Source of the DNA: Lytechinus pictus
Lineage: Eukaryota > Echinodermata > Echinoidea > Temnopleuroida > Toxopneustidae
DNA length: 64,000 bases
Assembly (NCBI RefSeq): GCF_037042905.1
Contig: NC_087253.1
Location: 7,576,501 to 7,640,500 of the forward strand
Reading direction: 5' to 3'
Shown here in pieces: positions 60,498 to 64,000 of the stretch (positions within the stretch are counted from its first letter, which is position 1; every line of letters begins with the position of its first letter). Position numbers and translations under genes: made by a program. The notes beneath the pieces are model-generated. The model was not told the origin of the DNA. It worked only from the letters and a program-made list of their open reading frames with translations, and ran no database searches.

Positions 60498-63494
60498 GAT
60501 GGGGTGGGGGTGTGTGTGTGTGTGGAGGGGCCGTGGTGTAGTGGTTCTGACTCTCGCCTTGTAAACAGAGGGTCGTGTATTCGAATCCCACCGCGGTCTA
60601 GCGTCCTTTGGCAAGGCGTTAATCCACACTTTGCCACTCTCGACCCAGGTGCTAAGTGTGTACCCGGTAGGATGTGAAAGTCATTGTAGCTTGTCCAGTA
60701 CTGTGTGCGCCTCACAGGCGACTGACTGGAATACTCCCCAGGGAGTGGAGGATGTGCACACATTGTGTGCGGGAATGACTGATTGAATCCGACGACCGGG
60801 GTAATAATATATCTGTAAAGCGCTTAGACACGTCGTTCCGATGGATTAAGCGGTATATAAAAGCGGATTATTATTATTATATATATGCATGTGTGTGTGT
60901 GTTGGAGTGTGTGTGTGTAGATATAAAATACATGTTATTAATATTGTGGAACTGTTTGATCAACGTCGAAATAGTCCATTTTCTATATTTTTATAATTAT
61001 GCAAATTGTGATCTGCTATGGTAATACATTTATGGACATATTCAAATGAAAATGACAAATCCATTATGGAAAAGGGAACAACATACTATTAATATATGTA
61101 ACTGTTATACTTTTGAAATCGTCATGGTATAAAAACTGTGCAGATTTAGACATGAAAATAACAAAATTCCTAAAAATTGATACAGCATTGAATACTAATG
61201 ACTATCGGGTTTTTTCAGATCCAAGAGTGTAGAGAAAGTTCAAAAAAATTAGAACTAATAAGAATTTCATGCAATGGTAGTCATAATAGGTACATACATG
61301 TAAGAAGGTATGTACACTTGATAATACATGTAAATTGATGCATGTATTTAAAGAAAAATATATGGATGATGAGTATGTAACATAATTATGTAACATTTTC
61401 ATGGTTGCCATCATTATTACTGTATTTTACCTTCGTCGGTTCAGCTCTAGAAGAATTCTTCGTACTCACCAGAAGATATTCTAAAGGACCAAGAACTGTT
61501 GATGTTCCTGTCAGTTTGCGTGACAATGTATAGAGTACTCGCGTTGTATGTGCCACCATGGTATCCAGTATAATTGTTTGAAAAGTTGTCATATTCTACA
61601 TTAAAAACGGCCAATTCAGGATCAACCTGAACGCTGTCTTTGCCTCCTTCCACATCAAAATGTAGCACTTCAACGCGAATGACATCAGCACCATGCGGCT
61701 TCACAGTGATGGCACACATCATACGACCGTTCAAATCAGTCGCATTAATCACTACGTTAGATTCGGTTACTGGCATGTCGTAAAAGTCACAATATGCTGT
61801 TGAAAGTAAAAAAAAAAATGTGTTGATTCAAAACATATTAACATACTGAAAAATCGGACCATAAACATGACCGGCTATATGCTTGGCAGATCAAATAATG
61901 CGAATTAACATAATGATTGTGAAGGGTTTACTTTTTACTATATTGTTGCTTTTGTTTTTTACACTGCAAAAACTCCGGTGTTAGTTTAACATCAACCCGG
62001 AATATATCCATGTCCTAACCAGAAAAGCCTTTAAACAACACCAGTTTGGTATCAAACCGATCCCGTTTTAATACTAAAAACACCTCGAAGGTGTTACACC
62101 TAAACGAAACTGGTGTTGCTAAACACCTCTCTGGTGTGGACATACATATAATCCAAGCTGGTGTTAAATCAACACTGCAGTTTTTGCAGTGTATTTGTGA
62201 TGAGATTCATACAACCCTCCCCCCCCCCCTCCCCCCCCCCCCCTCATGGAAGAAACAGATATATTATTTGTCTCCAACGATACCCCAAATGTAACTCACG
62301 CTACTGCTACGCGAACGAAATGATTTGAAGAAAAAAAAATCGCAGAAATTTTTTTTTAACCACCATCACCTCTGGATTACTAGACCAGGGCTCCGTAACA
62401 CAAAGCTTTGCGATGAATAGCAATTATCAAAGAATGCCTCTGATTGGTTTATAGTTAGTATTTTGAGCCAAATGCGCGTGTAACGATGATCTTGGTTGGT
62501 CAGTTCATTTAGCGATTGATCGCTAATCTTTGTGTTACGCTCCCCGGGTCTTGGAATCAAATCAATTGGAATCACTAATTCATCCCATCCCGTCTGCCTT
62601 TCACTTATTTATTTTGTATTTATTCATTTTTTTTTTTACAGCAGCCGAGCTTGAATTCACGGAGCAGTAGCATGTGTCGCATTCTAGTCAGAAAGAGGGG
62701 GGGGGGGGGAACAAATCATAAAATGGCCCTAATTCTTACGCCAGTAAAAAGAATATTTCCAATGTTGTGATAATATTTTTTCCAACTTGGAAAAAATAAG
62801 TTCAGTAGGTACCCTCTCTAGAATCAGTGTTGGATTGTCAATCATACTCATTCATTTTTGTCAATCAGCAATATCAAATTAAAAAATTGAGAATGGATTG
62901 GGTCGAATTAATATTTCTTGCCCGCCAGTTGTAATTAGGCCCGTGTGACCTCCACTTACATGTACATGTACCGTGTCCAGTTTATCCCCCGCTAACCCGG
63001 ACATCCCAAGATAGCCTGTGTGATTCTTCCAGTCATGCAAACATTTTTAGAGTCCTGATTTTTATATTGAGACGATTCCTGGCCTTGTATGACATGTGCA
63101 ATAAGCTTGAAAGTTGATTTAATCCCATCATATTGATCTTTCATTTGCCACGTTGTGACTTTGGATTCTGAAACAAATATGGTGTAAGTCGCTTTAATAG
63201 CCTCACTGTGATTTCTTTATTAATTACAAGTGCTTTAAAGCTAGCATATGTAAACATTTTGTTGATTTTGACATCTAGTTTCCTTTGTTAACAAGAGTGG
63301 AGTTTAACCAGACTATCTACGTGGACCATGTTTTGACACATTTCCTTACTCACGAGCGACTACACTGGATGTAAAATCACAGCTGTTTCCATAAAACCAT
63401 GGATAGCAGTAACACGCTGTTCTGTTGTAAAATGTGCCAGTGGTAGCATCGTCTCTACATTCACCCTGTTTATTGCAGGTGTCATCTTCGCAAA
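59109..63494 (-). CDS. Extracellular EGF-CUB-EGF protein with C-terminal 11-residue repeats, 5' partial
   Basis: Minus-strand exons 63494-63354 (EGF), 63167-62997 (unrecognised), 61796-61470 (CUB), 60271-60152 (EGF) and 59392-59109 (repeats) all join in phase 1 with GT/AG borders. CUB and EGF modules are typical of secreted or matrix proteins, and no membrane segment is seen. The final exon encodes an acidic, proline-rich 11-residue repeat ending at TAA 59109-59111; the same frame continues through more repeats to TAA 58956-58958. The protein's N-terminus lies beyond 63494 and was not found. The role is unknown; a matrix or shell/spicule-type or adhesive protein would fit, but that is inference. 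Confidence 0.7.
60152..60271 (-). CDS. Gene 3 exon: EGF-like domain with hydroxylation site
   Basis: Reads DRNDCLSVVTPCQNGGVCID, then NYTCVCQPGFTGQHCKMG. The C-x-D-x4-Y-x-C pattern (CIDQWQNYTC) is the Asp/Asn beta-hydroxylation consensus of calcium-binding EGF domains. Acceptor tatgtag chosen at 60272 because it gives phase 1, matching the CUB exon; cacag four bases further in would shift the frame. Donor gtgagt. Confidence 0.85.
60527..60880 (+). mobile_element. tRNA-derived SINE with (ATT)n tail
   Basis: Head ggggccgtggtgtagtgg with B-box gtattcgaatccca and anticodon-loop CTTGTAA (tRNA-Thr-like), then ctcgacccaggtgctaagtg and a tail ggtatataaaagcggattattatt. It shares the central 'ctcgacccaggtg...acccggtagga' block with the SINE at 9649, so the two are related families. 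It sits in an intron of gene 3. Confidence 0.88.
61470..61796 (-). CDS. Gene 3 exon: CUB-like domain
   Basis: A 109-residue module: CDFYDMPVTESNVVINATDL, MMCAITVKPHGADVIRVEVL, an internal acidic GGKDSVQVD and the closing SSWSFRISSG. The strand order and two cysteines resemble a CUB domain, with several N-glycosylation sequons (NAT, NYT, NAS, NSS). Acceptor tttcaacag, donor gtgagt. Phase 1-1. Confidence 0.75.
61962..62191. mobile_element. MITE with CACTGCAAAAACT ends, TA flanks
   Basis: Ends CACTGCAAAAACT and AGTTTTTGCAGTG (one base variation inside), each bordered by TA. Internal variants of 'acaccag/ctggtgtt' recur. In gene 3's intron. Confidence 0.78.
62388..62545. mobile_element. Foldback MITE
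   Basis: TIRs GGGCTCCGTAACACAAAG and CTTTGTGTTACGCTCCCC enclose 120 bases with a further inner match (tttgcgat / atcgctaa). In gene 3's intron. Confidence 0.7.
62997..63167 (-). CDS. Gene 3 candidate exon, unrecognised
   Basis: An open stretch reading SKVTTWQMKDQYDGIKSTFK and ending VCMTGRITQAILGCP joins both neighbours in phase 1. The acceptor tttgtttcag is good but the donor gttagc is weak. No domain is recognised; the two late cysteines lead directly into the CUB domain's first Cys. It may be a missed or skipped exon. Confidence 0.42.
63354..63494 (-). CDS. Gene 3 exon: EGF-like domain
   Basis: Reads VCEDDTCNKQGECRDDATTG, then RTACYCYPWFYGNSCDF. It has six cysteines in EGF spacing with C-x-C before the final Gly-aromatic-x-Gly-x-x-Cys. 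Acceptor ttttgcag (reverse strand), donor gtgagt at 63353, phase 1-1. Confidence 0.82.
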
Positions 63495-64000
63495 CTGCAA
63501 AACGAATATTTAACAAAACAAAATGAGAACACAATCAGGTGTCTGTCCGCGAAGCAGAGGCGTCGATCCTGGGGGGGGGGGGGTATCGCCCCACCAATGA
63601 AACTATTGGGGGGTAAACATATCGTTTTGCACCCCCCCCTATAATTCCGCATGTGCAAACAATGGAACAAGATTGTAATGTTACACAAAAATCAGCAAGC
63701 AAGATTGATATACAAAACTCATTCTTTATTCAAAATTGTGCTCGAAATGTCCGCTTTTCATATTAGAATATACAAAAATTTAAGCTCGCCCTTCGCGCTC
63801 GCAGCATTTCTGTAGCAGAAACCCACACTTTTCATGATTAAATAAGTGAATAGAATGTCCAGTTTTCAGTTCTGAAGAACTCCCGCTTCAATTTACAATA
63901 ATTTTTTGTTGGATATATATTTTGTTCTGTATTAAAAACGTCCATTAAACTCAATTTTGTTCAATTCGAAATCGTTTCATGAGAAGGACTTCTCTAACGT
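63495..64000. other. Right edge, no exon found
   Basis: Contains G and C runs (63571-63583, 63632-63641) and 'ctcgcccttcgcgctcgc' near 63785. The upstream part of gene 3 must lie beyond the window or in an unrecognised exon. Confidence 0.5.

Overview
The window looks like a piece of a marine deuterostome invertebrate genome, most probably an echinoderm and perhaps a sea urchin. Small exons with GT/AG borders sit in kilobase introns. The proteins are animal extracellular modules (SRCR, WSC, CUB, ShKT, EGF, LRR). The non-coding DNA is AT-rich and packed with tRNA-derived SINEs ending in (ATT)n, foldback MITEs, a LINE, microsatellites and long G/C runs. Species is not determinable from the sequence alone.

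Three protein-coding genes could be assembled by hand from splice sites, reading frame and intron phase. (1) Plus strand, 5118-34686: 21 exons give one continuous frame of 1,223 codons plus stop, with the 5' end missing. The product is a type-C-LGR/relaxin-receptor-like or GRL101-like GPCR with an unusual ectodomain: SRCR, WSC, CUB, Ser/Thr-rich linker, SRCR, ShKT, a small Cys-rich module, nine LRRs each in its own 72-base exon, then a hinge and 7TM domain in one exon. (2) Plus strand, 42949-51736: nine exons encode a nearly complete malate/L-lactate dehydrogenase (Ldh_2 family) enzyme; the first few residues are not located. (3) Minus strand, 63494 down to 59109: EGF, an unrecognised segment, CUB, EGF and a 33-base-repeat C-terminal exon of an extracellular protein. 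A stop interrupts its repeat array and the same frame continues beyond it.

Layout: 1-5117 is non-coding with three RFX X-box-like palindromes, a pyrimidine-rich tract and a tandem duplication. 5118-34691 is the receptor gene, its introns carrying SINEs, MITEs, a 430-base tandem duplication and very long (ACT/AGT)n arrays. 34692-42948 is intergenic and mostly repeats. 42949-52055 is the dehydrogenase gene, whose last intron holds a TTAA-flanked, Kolobok-like element with a THAP-domain ORF. 52212-53013 is a repeat copy. 54298-58760 is a decayed minus-strand LINE whose ORF1 carries an SGNH-esterase-like domain. 58956-63494 is gene 3, and the right edge is repeats.

The three genes show no common pathway. 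The receptor ectodomain suggests binding of a secreted or glycan-bearing ligand; the dehydrogenase is a metabolic enzyme; gene 3 is probably secreted or matrix-associated. The strongest candidate for something new is the composite receptor, including the 55-base exon that converts the phase-1 module series into the phase-2 LRR series.
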